Source: Ga0077527 sp038316355
GTDB taxonomy: Bacteria > Pseudomonadota > Gammaproteobacteria > Burkholderiales > SG8-41
Reading direction: 5' to 3'
Length of the DNA stretch: 64,000 nt
NCBI GenBank assembly: GCA_038316355.1
Contig: JBBQAO010000001.1
Span: 1-64,000, forward strand
A program made the position numbers and the translations under genes. This document shows, piece after piece, positions 15,545 to 24,663 of the stretch (its first letter is position 1; the number at the start of each line of letters is the position of its first letter). A model generated the notes under the pieces. The model was not told the origin of the DNA, did no database searches, and was given only the letters and a program-made list of their open reading frames with translations.

Positions 15545-16399
15545 ATGATCCACGCCGAGCCCGGCCTGTTTCTCCGCTACGAGCCCCGGGGAGCGCCCGC
15601 ACCGCTGCTGGTGGATGTATCACGCAGTGGCCGGGAATATCCGAAGGAATACCGCTCGCCGCTGCCATTCACGACCGTGCACGACAACGTGTCGATGTAT
15701 GTCGAAGACCTGTGGGCCGGCGCCCCGGCTGCCGGCGGCACACTGCTGTACTGCACGTTTCCCAATACCTGGGTGGACGTCAACCGCAATGAAGCCGACA
15801 TGGATCCCGCCATTGTCGACGGGCAATGGCCGAAGGCACTCAAGCCCACGGCGCGTACGCTCGAAGGACTCGGGCTGATCAAGACCAAATCGCGTTATGG
15901 CGAACCGTTCCAGGAACGCAAACTGACCGTCGCCGAAATCGAGGAGCGGCTGTCAGATTATTACCGCCCCTATCATGCCGAACTGAAGCGCATTGTTGAT
16001 GAATCACACTGCAAATTCGGAGTGCTGCGGCAGATTTCCTGCCACTGCATGTCCGCCGTCGGCGCGCCAACACACCCCGATGCCGGCAAACCGCGCGCTG
16101 ATTTCTGCATCAGTGACCTCAGAGGCAAAACATCGTCGCCACAAACCATGGCGCTGGTCGTCGACACCCTGAAAGGCCTGGGCTACAGCGTCTCGGTCAA
16201 CGAACCCTATATCGGCAACGAACTGATTGGTCGCCATGGTGATCCGAAACGCGGTATCGACTCAATCCAGGTCGAGATCAACAAAAAACTGTTCATGGAT
16301 ACCAAAACCTTCCGCAAGACAGCCGGTTTCGACAGATTAAAAACCGATCTTGATCGCCTGCTGAAGGTTGTGGCCGAAGACGCGCTCAAAAAGGCCTGA
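15545..16399 (+). CDS. N-formylglutamate amidohydrolase family protein
   Basis: 284 residues of the FGase family (HutG-type deformylases, zinc-dependent). Visible family features are LLVDVSRSGREYP near the N-terminus, FPNTWVDVNRNEADMDP (about residues 76-92, the family D-NR motif), QISCHCMSA (about 160-168, His/Cys at the metal site), ADFCISD and SVNEPYIGNELIGRHGDP (about 219-236). Family members release formate, or hydrolyse an N-acyl amino acid, in the last step of histidine-type degradation. It is divergent from the aconitase-X pair behind a consensus promoter with tandem repeats. No hut genes are nearby, so the substrate may be another acylated or lactam compound. Confidence 0.85.
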   Translation: MIHAEPGLFLRYEPRGAPAPLLVDVSRSGREYPKEYRSPLPFTTVHDNVSMYVEDLWAGAPAAGGTLLYCTFPNTWVDVNRNEADMDPAIVDGQWPKALKPTARTLEGLGLIKTKSRYGEPFQERKLTVAEIEERLSDYYRPYHAELKRIVDESHCKFGVLRQISCHCMSAVGAPTHPDAGKPRADFCISDLRGKTSSPQTMALVVDTLKGLGYSVSVNEPYIGNELIGRHGDPKRGIDSIQVEINKKLFMDTKTFRKTAGFDRLKTDLDRLLKVVAEDALKKA

Positions 16400-16407
16400 G
16401 AAAAAGC

Positions 16408-17379
16408 TCAGTCCGCCTTGGCACCGGACGACTTGACCACTTTCGCCCATTTTTCCACGTCGCGCTGCACAACCTTCGCGAATTCCTCCGGACTGGTGGC
16501 ATAGGACTCGGCGCCCTGCTTCAGCAGCAGTTCCTTCACATCCGGCGCATTGATGATTCTGACAATGTCGGCATTCAACTGCTGGATGATTTCGCGCGGC
16601 GTGCCGTCCGGCGCGAACACGCCGTACCAGGCCACGGCCTCATAACCGGGCAAGCCCGATTCGGCCACCGTCGGATATTCCTTTGCGCTGGGAAACCGCT
16701 TGGCACTGGTCACGGCCAGCCCGCGCAGCTTGTTGGCCTGCACCAGTGGCAGCGACGACACAATGGTTGCGAATGACAATCCGACCTCGCCCGCCACCAC
16801 CGCCGGCATCGCCTGCGCCCCGCCCTTGAACGGCACATGCAGCATCTGCACCTTCGCCATGCTGGTGAACAGCGCGCCGCTGAGGTAGAGAAAATTGCCG
16901 GATGAGGCATAGGAGATGTCACCGGGCCGGGCACGGGACAAGGCGATCAGTTCGCGCACATTTTTCACCGGTATCGACGGATGCGCCACCAGCATGTTGG
17001 GCAGCAGCGCAGCCGGCGTCACCGGCGCAAAATCCTTCACCGGATCGTAGGACGGTTTGGCATACAGGCTGGCATTGATGGCATGCGTGCCGGTGGTACC
17101 CATCACCAGCGTGTATCCGTCGGGCGCCGCACGGGCCGCGATTTCCGCGCCGACCACGCCGCCCGCACCACCACGGTTGTCGACCACGGCGACCTGGCGT
17201 TTGTACTGGTCGTTGAGTTTCTGCGCGACGATGCGGGTGACCACATCGGTGGCACCGCCCGGGGGAAACGGCACGATGAAACGGATCGCCCGCGAAGGAT
17301 AATCCTTGTTCTGGGCCTGAGCCGCACCAAAAACGGCCGTCAGTACTGTGACCGCCGTGAATACCACCGGAATCCGCAT
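16408..17379 (-). CDS. Bug/TctC-family periplasmic substrate-binding protein (5 of 8)
   Basis: About 323 residues. The signal peptide MRIPVVFTAVTVLTAVFGAA is cleaved near AQAQN. Core motifs: YPSRAIRFIVPFPPGGATDV, VDNRGGAGGVVGAEI, PDGYTLVMGTTG and HVPFKGGAQAM, with Phe in place of the usual Tyr before Lys-Gly. The start at 17379 is supported by GGGGAG seven bases upstream. ATG at 17397 is also possible. It ends eight bases from the convergent FGase-like gene stop and lies in tandem with receptor 6. Confidence 0.92.
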   Translation of the reverse strand: MRIPVVFTAVTVLTAVFGAAQAQNKDYPSRAIRFIVPFPPGGATDVVTRIVAQKLNDQYKRQVAVVDNRGGAGGVVGAEIAARAAPDGYTLVMGTTGTHAINASLYAKPSYDPVKDFAPVTPAALLPNMLVAHPSIPVKNVRELIALSRARPGDISYASSGNFLYLSGALFTSMAKVQMLHVPFKGGAQAMPAVVAGEVGLSFATIVSSLPLVQANKLRGLAVTSAKRFPSAKEYPTVAESGLPGYEAVAWYGVFAPDGTPREIIQQLNADIVRIINAPDVKELLLKQGAESYATSPEEFAKVVQRDVEKWAKVVKSSGAKAD

Positions 17380-17473
17380 CTTGATGCTCCCCATCATGTT
17401 ATTGCCACCAAGGCCTGTTAACAATAAACAATAATTTTTAAACCGACACATGCTGATCAGCCTGCATTCATTG

Positions 17474-18457
17474 CTATTCGACCTTCGCGCCTGACACCTT
17501 GATCGCTTCCGCGTATTTCCGGCTTTCTGCCGCGACAAATTTGGCGAACTCGGCCGGCGAGTTGCCCACCGGCTCGGAGCCCAGCGCCTGCAGACGTTTG
17601 CTGATGTCAGCGAGTTGCAGGATGCGCACCAGTTCGGCGTTGAGTTTGTTGATGATGGCATTGGGCACGCCGGCGGGTGCATGCATTGAGTACCAGGCAT
17701 TCACTTCGTAGCCATTCAAGCCGGCCTCGGTGAACGTCGGAATCTGCGAATAGTCCGGCAAGCGTTGTCCGCGGGCGATGGCCAGCGCCTGCAGCTTGCC
17801 GGTTTTGACATGGGGCAGGATGGATGCCGCGGTATCAAACATGACCTGCGTTTCACCGCCAATCAGGCCCGCGATCGCCGGACCGCCGCCCTTGTACGGC
17901 ACATGCAGCATGCTGGTGCCGGTCATCATGGCGAAAATAACGCCGGCCATGTGCGGCGGCGTGCCACTGCCGCCCGAGGCATAACGAATGTCACCGGGCC
18001 TGGATTTTGCCAACGCAACAAAATCCTTCAGAGATGCGGCTGGCAGCGACGGGTGTTTTACCATCACTGTCGGCGCGACTGCCAGCAAAGTGATTGGCGA
18101 AAAATCCTTCACCGGATCGTAGCCGGGCTTGCTGTAGAGATTCGGCGCGATGGCATGCGTTGCAATCGATGACAGCAACAGGGTGTGGCCGTCCGCCACT
18201 GCCCGCGCCGCAGTCGCAGTGCCAATCGTGGTGCCGGCGCCGGGGCGGTTGTCGACGACCACCTGCTGCTGCCAGGCCTCGGTCAGCTTCGCACCGAACA
18301 TCCGCGCCAGCGTATCGTTGCCGCCACCGGGCGGATAGGGGACGATCAGGCGTATGGGCTTGGCCGGATATTCGGCAGCATCAGCAACCGCAATACCCGA
18401 TGCAGCCGCAAAAAAAGTGACAAAAAGCACAGCGGCGACGACAACAATTTTATTCAT
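17474..18457 (-). CDS. Bug/TctC-family periplasmic substrate-binding protein (6 of 8)
   Basis: 327 residues. A signal peptide ends near VADAAE. YPAKPIRLIVPYPPGGGNDT has Asn where most of the others have Thr/Ser. Then DNRPGAGTTIG, HVPYKGGGPAI and a terminal KYAEAIKVSGAKVE. GGGAGG lies five bases before the ATG at 18457, which decides the start over an upstream in-frame codon. It is followed 94 bases later by receptor 5. Two adjacent receptors may serve related ligands. Confidence 0.93.
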   Translation of the reverse strand: MNKIVVVAAVLFVTFFAAASGIAVADAAEYPAKPIRLIVPYPPGGGNDTLARMFGAKLTEAWQQQVVVDNRPGAGTTIGTATAARAVADGHTLLLSSIATHAIAPNLYSKPGYDPVKDFSPITLLAVAPTVMVKHPSLPAASLKDFVALAKSRPGDIRYASGGSGTPPHMAGVIFAMMTGTSMLHVPYKGGGPAIAGLIGGETQVMFDTAASILPHVKTGKLQALAIARGQRLPDYSQIPTFTEAGLNGYEVNAWYSMHAPAGVPNAIINKLNAELVRILQLADISKRLQALGSEPVGNSPAEFAKFVAAESRKYAEAIKVSGAKVE

Positions 18458-18564
18458 TTTATCCTCCCGTTCAGCCATTGTTAAACTATGCCGTGGTCAA
18501 AACATGTTATCTCATTTGGATACCTTGGCATGATTATAAAAATCAATGAAAAAGAGGGGCGGTC

Positions 18565-19602
18565 TTGCTGAAACGGAAACTGCGCGTGGCCGGGGTGGGT
18601 GCCGGGCATTACGCCCGGTTTCACCTCGATGCCTGGATGGCGAACGAACGTGTCGATTACGTCGGCATTTGCGATGCAGACCCCGCAAAGGCAGAGGCCT
18701 TTGCCCATCGCTTCGGCATCCCGCGAACCTTCGCAAATGCCGGCGACATGCTGGACGCACTCAAACCGGAGCTTGTCGACATTGTCACCCCGCCCGCAAG
18801 CCATCTCGCACTGGCTCTGGCCGCTTTCGAACGCGGCATCACTGTTGTGTGCCAGAAACCGCTGGCGCCGACTTATGACGAAGCGGTACAGCTTGTTGCC
18901 CTGGCGGAACAGCACCAGACCGGATTTTTTGTGCATGAAAATTTCCGCTTCCGGCCCTGGTTCCGTGAAGCGGAAAAACTTATTCGCGGGAAGAGTCTCG
19001 GCACGATTCATTCGCTGGCGTTCCGCCTGCGTCCCGGAGACGGCCAGGGCAAGGATGCCTATCTAGACCGTCAGCCCTACTTTCAGGGCATGCCGCGGTT
19101 CCTGATCCACGAAACAGTCATTCACTTCATCGATACGTTTCGCTACCTGCTCGGGGAAATAACGGCGGTAACCGCGCAGTTGCGCCGCCTCAATCCCGTG
19201 ATTGCCGGTGAAGATGCGGGATATGTCATTTTCGAATTTGCCGGAGGGCCGACGGCGCTGTTCGACGGCAATCGACTCAACGCTCATGCGGCGGACAACC
19301 CCATGCTGACCATGGGTGAAATGTGGCTGGAAGGCTCAGCCGGGGTTTTGCGGCTGGACGGTCAGGCGCGGCTGTGGTGGGCACCGCACGGCGGCCCGGA
19401 GACAGAGCACCACTATGACCGCGGTGAAAAAATGTATGCCGGCGGTTCGGTGCGCGCCCTGAAAGATAAACTCGTCGAGCATCTGCTGGATGGCACCGCG
19501 ATGGAAAACAGCGGGCGTGATTACCTGAAAAACCTGCGTATCGAAGAAGCGGTCTACCAATCCCATCAGGAAAACCGGCGCATAACCATAGACGGCGCTT
19601 AG
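18565..19602 (+). CDS. Gfo/Idh/MocA family oxidoreductase
   Basis: 345 residues. RVAGVGAGHYARFHLDAW (about residues 6-23) is the Rossmann loop, VDIVTPPASHLALAL the second strand, and VCQKPLAPTYDEA (about 94-106) the catalytic Lys-Pro motif with Gln in place of Glu. FRFRPWFREAEKL and DRQPYFQGMPRFLIHETVIH belong to the substrate domain. The start is TTG at 18565 with AGAGGGG upstream. It is divergent from receptor 6. Its stop lies inside a 26-bp palindrome shared with the convergent acyl-CoA ligase gene. Confidence 0.88.
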   Translation: MLKRKLRVAGVGAGHYARFHLDAWMANERVDYVGICDADPAKAEAFAHRFGIPRTFANAGDMLDALKPELVDIVTPPASHLALALAAFERGITVVCQKPLAPTYDEAVQLVALAEQHQTGFFVHENFRFRPWFREAEKLIRGKSLGTIHSLAFRLRPGDGQGKDAYLDRQPYFQGMPRFLIHETVIHFIDTFRYLLGEITAVTAQLRRLNPVIAGEDAGYVIFEFAGGPTALFDGNRLNAHAADNPMLTMGEMWLEGSAGVLRLDGQARLWWAPHGGPETEHHYDRGEKMYAGGSVRALKDKLVEHLLDGTAMENSGRDYLKNLRIEEAVYQSHQENRRITIDGA

Positions 19603-19623
19603 GGCCTGTTAACAGGCCCTAAG
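19598..19623. terminator. 26-bp perfect palindrome spanning two convergent stop codons
   Basis: CTTAGGGCCTGTT (19598-19610) is followed directly by its exact reverse complement (19611-19623). The TAG of the + gene (19600-19602) and the TAG of the - gene (19619-19621) are mirror positions in the two arms. It probably serves as a bidirectional terminator, though there is no T tract and no loop. Confidence 0.6.
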
Positions 19624-21214
19624 ACTTCTGAAGATCCACGGCCCTCGCCCGCAGCGCCGTATCCGCCCGCAGCATGGCCTTGGCGATCTTGTGCGTGGGG
19701 GTGTGCGGCAGTTCGTCGATGAACGCCACATAGCGCGGTACTTTCTGCGGCGCAAGGCGCGTCCGGCACCACTCGGTGATTTCTTCGGGCGTCACTTTTG
19801 CGCCAGGCTTGACGGCAACAACCACAAAGATGTCGTCCTCGCCCAGTTCCGACGGCACGGCAATGGTGCCCGCCTCGGCTACCGCCGGATGTTCACCAAC
19901 CACGCGGTCGAGCTCGGCAGCGGCAATGTTTTCACCGCGACGACGGATAATATCGCGCTTGCGCGAAATGAAATAGAAATAGTCATCTTCGTCACGCTTC
20001 ACCAGATCACCGGTTTTGAACCAGTCTTCGTGGAAAGTGCCGGCGGTCTGCTCCGGGTCGCGGAAATAACCCTGCATGATGATCGGCGTCTTCACCCACA
20101 GTTCTCCCGGCTCACCAACCGGAACTTCCCTGCCCTCATCATCCACCACCCGGCACTGCGCCCAGGGTTTCGCCGGATCCGGATGACGTCCGATGGGCCC
20201 CATGCTGCCGAGCTTCTGCACGCCTTCGAAGGGATTGCAGGTCACACCGGGAATTTCGGTCATGCCGTAACCACCGATGCGGTGCGGAATTTTGAAAACG
20301 TTTTTGAAGGTCTCGTCCATGCTTGCGCGCACGCCGTAAACCCTGGCGATGCGATGCTCCGGCCTGAACTCGCTGCGCGGACGGTTGCTGAGGATGCTGC
20401 CAATGGCTTCGATGATGTTGACCTGGGTCGCACCGGTGTCGACTGCGGTCTGCCAGAAATTCGATGCGGAAAATTTCGGGACGATCGCCATGCTCGCCCC
20501 CGCTGCCAGCGTGCCGGCCACGGAATAGAACATCGCATTGATGTGGAACAGCGGCAGCACGATCATCAAGCGGTCGTCGTCCTGCAGATAGACGCGCTGC
20601 ACAAAAGCCTCGCCGCCGGTGACAAAACTCTTCTGGCTGTGCATCGCACCTTTGGGAAAACCGGTGGTACCAGAGGTGTAGACGATCAGACAGGTGGCAT
20701 CGCCGGTAATGTCCGCGGGCAATGCCGTCTGTGGCACCGATTTCGCAAGTTCAACCAGCGACGGGGTGTCGCCCTGTGCAGCATCCAGCATGATGAACCA
20801 CGCCGGTGTTTTCAGTCCGCTCGCGGCCTTGCGCGCGACAACCACCGTATCCTGCGTCGCCGCCACAGCACTGACTTCAGCGTGGTGCAATACGTATTTT
20901 GTTTCTTCGACGCCGAATTCCGGATTCAACGGCACCATGATCGCGCCCAGCCTCGCCAGCGCAAACAGCAGCACAACATGGCCGTCGCAGTTGCGCGCCA
21001 CGACGGCCATGCGGTCGCCCTTGCGGATGCCGCGCGCAGCCAGCACGCGTGCCGTAGCCTCCACTGTCACGACAAATTCGCCCCAGGACCAGGTACGTTC
21101 GCGAAACAATAAGAAGGGGCGTGACGGATCGCGACCCGCCCGGCTGGCAAGTGCGCCATTGAGCGTGTAATCGTGTTCGGGATAAAGGCGCAAAACTTCG
21201 AGCGGTTTTTTCAT
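19619..21214 (-). CDS. AMP-forming acyl-CoA synthetase
   Basis: 531 residues of the ANL superfamily. The P-loop is YTSGTTGFPKGAMHS (about residues 179-193), and GGYGMTEIPG (about 317) is the A5 motif. ELWVKTPIIMQGY, WFKTGDLVKRDEDDYFYF (about 412-429) and SRKRDIIRRRGENIAA (A8 hinge, about 431) are in order. PTHKIAKAML carries the C-terminal catalytic Lys. It activates a carboxylic acid to its CoA thioester through an acyl-AMP. Substrate class is uncertain, with closest feel to carnitine/crotonobetaine or cyclic-acid CoA ligases. Convergent with the oxidoreductase and divergent from the second SMP-30 gene. Confidence 0.9.
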   Translation of the reverse strand: MKKPLEVLRLYPEHDYTLNGALASRAGRDPSRPFLLFRERTWSWGEFVVTVEATARVLAARGIRKGDRMAVVARNCDGHVVLLFALARLGAIMVPLNPEFGVEETKYVLHHAEVSAVAATQDTVVVARKAASGLKTPAWFIMLDAAQGDTPSLVELAKSVPQTALPADITGDATCLIVYTSGTTGFPKGAMHSQKSFVTGGEAFVQRVYLQDDDRLMIVLPLFHINAMFYSVAGTLAAGASMAIVPKFSASNFWQTAVDTGATQVNIIEAIGSILSNRPRSEFRPEHRIARVYGVRASMDETFKNVFKIPHRIGGYGMTEIPGVTCNPFEGVQKLGSMGPIGRHPDPAKPWAQCRVVDDEGREVPVGEPGELWVKTPIIMQGYFRDPEQTAGTFHEDWFKTGDLVKRDEDDYFYFISRKRDIIRRRGENIAAAELDRVVGEHPAVAEAGTIAVPSELGEDDIFVVVAVKPGAKVTPEEITEWCRTRLAPQKVPRYVAFIDELPHTPTHKIAKAMLRADTALRARAVDLQKS

Positions 21215-21294
21215 GGTCTGTACGCAAATGGATATGACTGAATTCTGTCATACAATCGTTATTCCCCGAGTTGACCAGTCCATATAGAGAAAAC

Positions 21295-22215
21295 ATGAGC
21301 TTCTTTACACCGCCCGAACGCATCACCGCCGAAGTCTTCACTGAACTGCCGAAAAAATTCCGCCGCAGCAAGGTCTCTGCCGAGCGTCTCGCCGCCGGTC
21401 GGCCTGCCCCGCATGGCGGCTGCTTTCTCGAAGGACCGTCGTTCGACCGCAAAGGCAATCTCTACGTCACCGACATTCCTTTCGGCCGCATTTTCCGCAT
21501 TTCACCGAAAGGCGCGTGGGATCTGGTCGTTGAATACGACGGCGAACCCAACGGCCTGAAGATCCACAAGGACGGCCGCATCTTCGTCGCCGACCACAAA
21601 CGCGGGCTGATGCTGCTCGATGCCAAACGCGGCAGGATTGAAACGCTGATCAACCGTTTCAATCTCGAAGCCTTCAAAGGCGTCAATGATCTGGTGTTCG
21701 CGGGCAACGGCGATCTCTACTTTACCGATCAGGGCCAGAGCGGCCTGCAGCGCCCGACAGGCTGCGTCTATTGTCTGCGCGCTGACGGCAAACTGGAACG
21801 CATCGCCGACAACATTCCCAGCCCCAACGGGCTGGTGTTGAACAAGGCGGAAAACACGCTGTTCGTCGCCGTGACCCGCGCCAATGCGGTGTGGCGTCTG
21901 CCGCTGCTGCCGGATGGCACGGTGTCGCGCATGGGCGTGTTCATCCAACTATCAGGCGGACGCGGCCCCGACGGCATGGCGATCGATGAAGATGACGGTC
22001 TCGCAGTGGCGCACCCGGACATGGGCGCGGTGTGGATTTTCAATCACCGCGGCGAACCGCTGTACCGCGTTGATTCACCGGGCTCGGACGTGATCACCAA
22101 CTGCGCCTACGGCGTGAAAGACCCGCACACGCTGTATATCGTCGATTCCGAAGGCGGCGCCATCCTCAGCGCGGAACTGCCGACGCCGGGGAGGAAGATG
22201 TATTCGCAGGCCTGA
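21295..22215 (+). CDS. SMP-30/gluconolactonase family protein
   Basis: 306 residues, paralogue of the protein at 6956 with the same blade order: CFLEGPSFDRKGNLYVTDIP, YDGEPNGLKIHKDGRIFVAD, GVNDLVFAGNGDLYFTDQGQ and NIPSPNGLVLNKAENTLFVA. It is a cytoplasmic lactonase by family. ATG at 21295 (GAGAAAAC upstream) is chosen because the protein then begins MSFFTPPE, parallel to MSFFEPPQ of its paralogue. TTG-type starts upstream are in frame but add unlike residues. It is divergent from the acyl-CoA ligase. Confidence 0.9.
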   Translation: MSFFTPPERITAEVFTELPKKFRRSKVSAERLAAGRPAPHGGCFLEGPSFDRKGNLYVTDIPFGRIFRISPKGAWDLVVEYDGEPNGLKIHKDGRIFVADHKRGLMLLDAKRGRIETLINRFNLEAFKGVNDLVFAGNGDLYFTDQGQSGLQRPTGCVYCLRADGKLERIADNIPSPNGLVLNKAENTLFVAVTRANAVWRLPLLPDGTVSRMGVFIQLSGGRGPDGMAIDEDDGLAVAHPDMGAVWIFNHRGEPLYRVDSPGSDVITNCAYGVKDPHTLYIVDSEGGAILSAELPTPGRKMYSQA

Positions 22216-22223
22216 ACGTGACC

Positions 22224-22283
22224 GGCGGGTTACGCCCAAAGTAAGTCCCCTTGGGGGGGGGGCCGCTTTGCGGCTAACCCGCC
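22224..22283. repeat. REP-like hairpin with AAGTCCCCTTGGGGG core
   Basis: GGCGGGTTA (22224-22232) and TAACCCGCC (22275-22283) form the outer stem. Inside is TAAGTCCCCTTGGGGG, itself palindromic. The same core recurs twice inside the DUF934 gene at 50664-50717. It lies between two convergent genes and may terminate both. Confidence 0.7.
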
Positions 22284-22301
22284 CGACGATCCTCGTTAAG
22301 C

Positions 22302-23744
22302 TCAACGTACCAGCAGATCAACAAACCCGTGCACCGGCATCGCCTCCAACTTGCGCTGATCCAGGCAGGCTGCGGTAATCGCCGCTTTCTGCTTTGCCGC
22401 AAACACCATGCTGGTGTTCTCTTTGAATTTTTTCATCAAGGCCGGGATGCCTTCCTTGCGCCGCTGGCGGTGCCCCAGCGGATACATCACCTCTGACAGC
22501 GGCGTCTTGCTGCCGTCCCTGAAAAACACCTGGATGGAATTGGCGTTGGTGCGTTTGGCGGGGTCATGGTACTCACGCTCGTATTTCGCGTATTCGGTCA
22601 GCCGCATTTTTGCGCGCAGCGGATCGATGCGCGGGTCAGCCGCAATTTCGTCCTCGTAGTGTTTCGCCGTCATGTCGCCGTAGATCAGACCAATGGCCAT
22701 CATGTACTGCATGCAGTGGTCGCGGTCGGCGAAGTTGGCCAGCGGGCCAGTCTTGTCGAGAATCACCATCGTCGAATTGTGGCAGCGCACGTCGATGTGC
22801 TTGATATCGTTGAGCCGGTCTTTGACCAGCGGGTGCAGCTTGATCGCCGCCTCGACGCCGGTCTGACCGTGGAAGGCCGTCGGGTAGGGAATCTTGAACA
22901 GCGTGTTCTCGATCACGTAGCTGCCGAAGGGACGCTGGAATTTGAACGGCTTGCCGTCGAACAGAACTTCGTAGAAACCCCACTTTGGCGCGGTCAGTGC
23001 CGACGGGTAACCCATCTCGCCCTTCTTCGCCAACAGTGACAGCCACACACCGCGCGCCGAAGCGTCACCCGCCGCCCACGACTTGCGCGCACCGGTGTTG
23101 GGTTTGCGCCGGTAGGTGGCGAGCGCATGGCCATCAACCCAGGCATTCGACAGCGCGTTGACGATTTCATCGCGGCTGCAGCCGATCAGTTGTGATACCG
23201 CAGCGGTGGTGGCGATTTTCACCAGGATGGTGTGATCCAGACCGGCGGCGGTGAAACCATTCTCCAGTGCGAGCCCGCCCTGCACTTCATAGGCCTTGAT
23301 GATTGCGGTCAATACCTCGCGCATGGTCAGCGGCTTCTTGCCCGCGGCAACCCGCGTGCGTGAGAGCCAGTCAGCAGTCATCAGGATCGCGCCGATATTG
23401 TCCGAGGGATGGATCACCGTGCGGCCGTAAAACGCATCGTTGAAATCGAGCCAGCGGATCAGCGTGCCGGCATTGAAAGCTGCGGTGACCGGATCCAGCA
23501 CGTAGCTGGTTCCCGGAACGCGCGCACCATTGGGCACGATGGTGCCCGGCACCACAGGGCCCAGCAGCTTGGTGCAGTCCGGGTAGGCCAGCGCCTCGAA
23601 CGCGCAGGCGAGGCTGTCAATCAGCGTCAGTCGCGCGGTTTCAAAAGCCAGCTTGCTGGTCGGACGATAAGCATGCGCATAGTTGGCGAGGTCGACGATG
23701 ACCTTGTCAGATGCGGGACGACGGTTGGTGACAGCAGCAGCCAT
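22302..23744 (-). CDS. MmgE/PrpD family protein, 2-methylcitrate-dehydratase-like
   Basis: 480 residues, the length of bona fide PrpD. Characteristic stretches are TLIDSLACAFEALAYPDC (about residues 45-62), FNAGTLIRWLDFNDAFYGRT (about 113-132, close to the PrpD RWLDFND signature), HPSDNIGAIL, and HGQTGVEAAIKLHP in the lid. In PrpD this enzyme dehydrates 2-methylcitrate to 2-methylaconitate. No prpB or prpC is in the window, so a role in another tricarboxylate or branched-acid route is as likely. The downstream ABC transporter is on the same strand 94 bases away. Confidence 0.88.
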   Translation of the reverse strand: MAAAVTNRRPASDKVIVDLANYAHAYRPTSKLAFETARLTLIDSLACAFEALAYPDCTKLLGPVVPGTIVPNGARVPGTSYVLDPVTAAFNAGTLIRWLDFNDAFYGRTVIHPSDNIGAILMTADWLSRTRVAAGKKPLTMREVLTAIIKAYEVQGGLALENGFTAAGLDHTILVKIATTAAVSQLIGCSRDEIVNALSNAWVDGHALATYRRKPNTGARKSWAAGDASARGVWLSLLAKKGEMGYPSALTAPKWGFYEVLFDGKPFKFQRPFGSYVIENTLFKIPYPTAFHGQTGVEAAIKLHPLVKDRLNDIKHIDVRCHNSTMVILDKTGPLANFADRDHCMQYMMAIGLIYGDMTAKHYEDEIAADPRIDPLRAKMRLTEYAKYEREYHDPAKRTNANSIQVFFRDGSKTPLSEVMYPLGHRQRRKEGIPALMKKFKENTSMVFAAKQKAAITAACLDQRKLEAMPVHGFVDLLVR

Positions 23745-23859
23745 GGTGAAATCCTTTGCCCTGAAAAGACAAGGATTATAGAGGCCGCCGCAGCCAGGGA
23801 CTGCGCTGGCGCCAGATCATGGAACTGCAGGCAGGATCAGACTGGAAGTATCAGCAGTG

Positions 23860-24663
23860 TCAGGCCGCAGCCGTCAGTTCGCGTCGCACCACGTGACTGG
23901 TGAGTCGCTGCGTAATGTCGCGGCGCACCTGGTTGAACTCGATGGATGACACATCGCGCGGCCGCGGCAGATCAATCGCAATATCCGCTTCGATGCGCCC
24001 CGGCCCTGCGGTCATCACCACCACACGGTCCGACAACAGCACCGCCTCCTCCACCGAATGCGTGACAAAAATGATGGTGACACCCGTGCGCACCCAGATT
24101 TCCAGCAGTTCCTGCTGCAGGCTCTCGCGGGTGATGGCATCCAGCGCGCCAAAAGGCTCGTCCATCAGCAATACTTCACATTCGTTGGCGAGCACACGGG
24201 CTATCGCCACCCGCTGCTTCATGCCGCCAGACAATTGCTGCGGGAAACGGTCGGCAAATTTTTCCAGACCAACCATGCGCAGATACTCATCGGTAATTTC
24301 AGTGACCTGTTTTTTCGCCATGCCTTTCTGGCGCGGACCGAAACTGATGTTGTCGCGAACAGTCATCCACGGAAACAGCGCATAGTCCTGGAACACCATG
24401 CCGCGGTCGCTGCCCGGTCCCATCACCGGATTGTCATAAAGCGCAACCTGCCCGCCAGTCGGCTTCTCGAAGCCGGCGATGATGCGCAGCAGCGTCGATT
24501 TGCCGCAACCTGAAGCACCGATCAGGCAGACAAACTCACCTTTGTCGATACTCAGATTGACCCGTGCCAGCGCGTCGATACTGCTGCCGCCAACCTGAAA
24601 TTTTTTGATCACATCGCGCACCATGAGAAACTGACGGCGCGGTTGGGCTGCGGTCTTATCCAT
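23860..24663 (-). CDS. ABC transporter ATP-binding protein, NitT/Tau type
   Basis: 267 residues. Walker A is GASGCGKSTLLRIIAG, Q-loop VFQDYALFPW, signature LSGGMKQRVAIARVL, Walker B VLLMDEPFGALD, and the switch His is in FVTHSVEEA. This is the SsuB/TauB/NrtD-type ATPase of a small-anion or organosulfonate importer. The ATG at 24663 overlaps the permease stop by eight bases. The ligand is not deducible. Confidence 0.93.
   Translation of the reverse strand: MDKTAAQPRRQFLMVRDVIKKFQVGGSSIDALARVNLSIDKGEFVCLIGASGCGKSTLLRIIAGFEKPTGGQVALYDNPVMGPGSDRGMVFQDYALFPWMTVRDNISFGPRQKGMAKKQVTEITDEYLRMVGLEKFADRFPQQLSGGMKQRVAIARVLANECEVLLMDEPFGALDAITRESLQQELLEIWVRTGVTIIFVTHSVEEAVLLSDRVVVMTAGPGRIEADIAIDLPRPRDVSSIEFNQVRRDITQRLTSHVVRRELTAAA

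Noticed and set aside
15432..15668. Minus-strand frame with repeated VGIRHVGIRHAGIR
   Set aside because: The repetition comes from the three 15-bp DNA repeats; the frame overlaps the FGase-like gene and has no start signal.
18481..19011. Long minus-strand open frame opposite the oxidoreductase gene
   Set aside because: It is the antisense of the Gfo/Idh/MocA gene, whose plus-strand reading has all family motifs.
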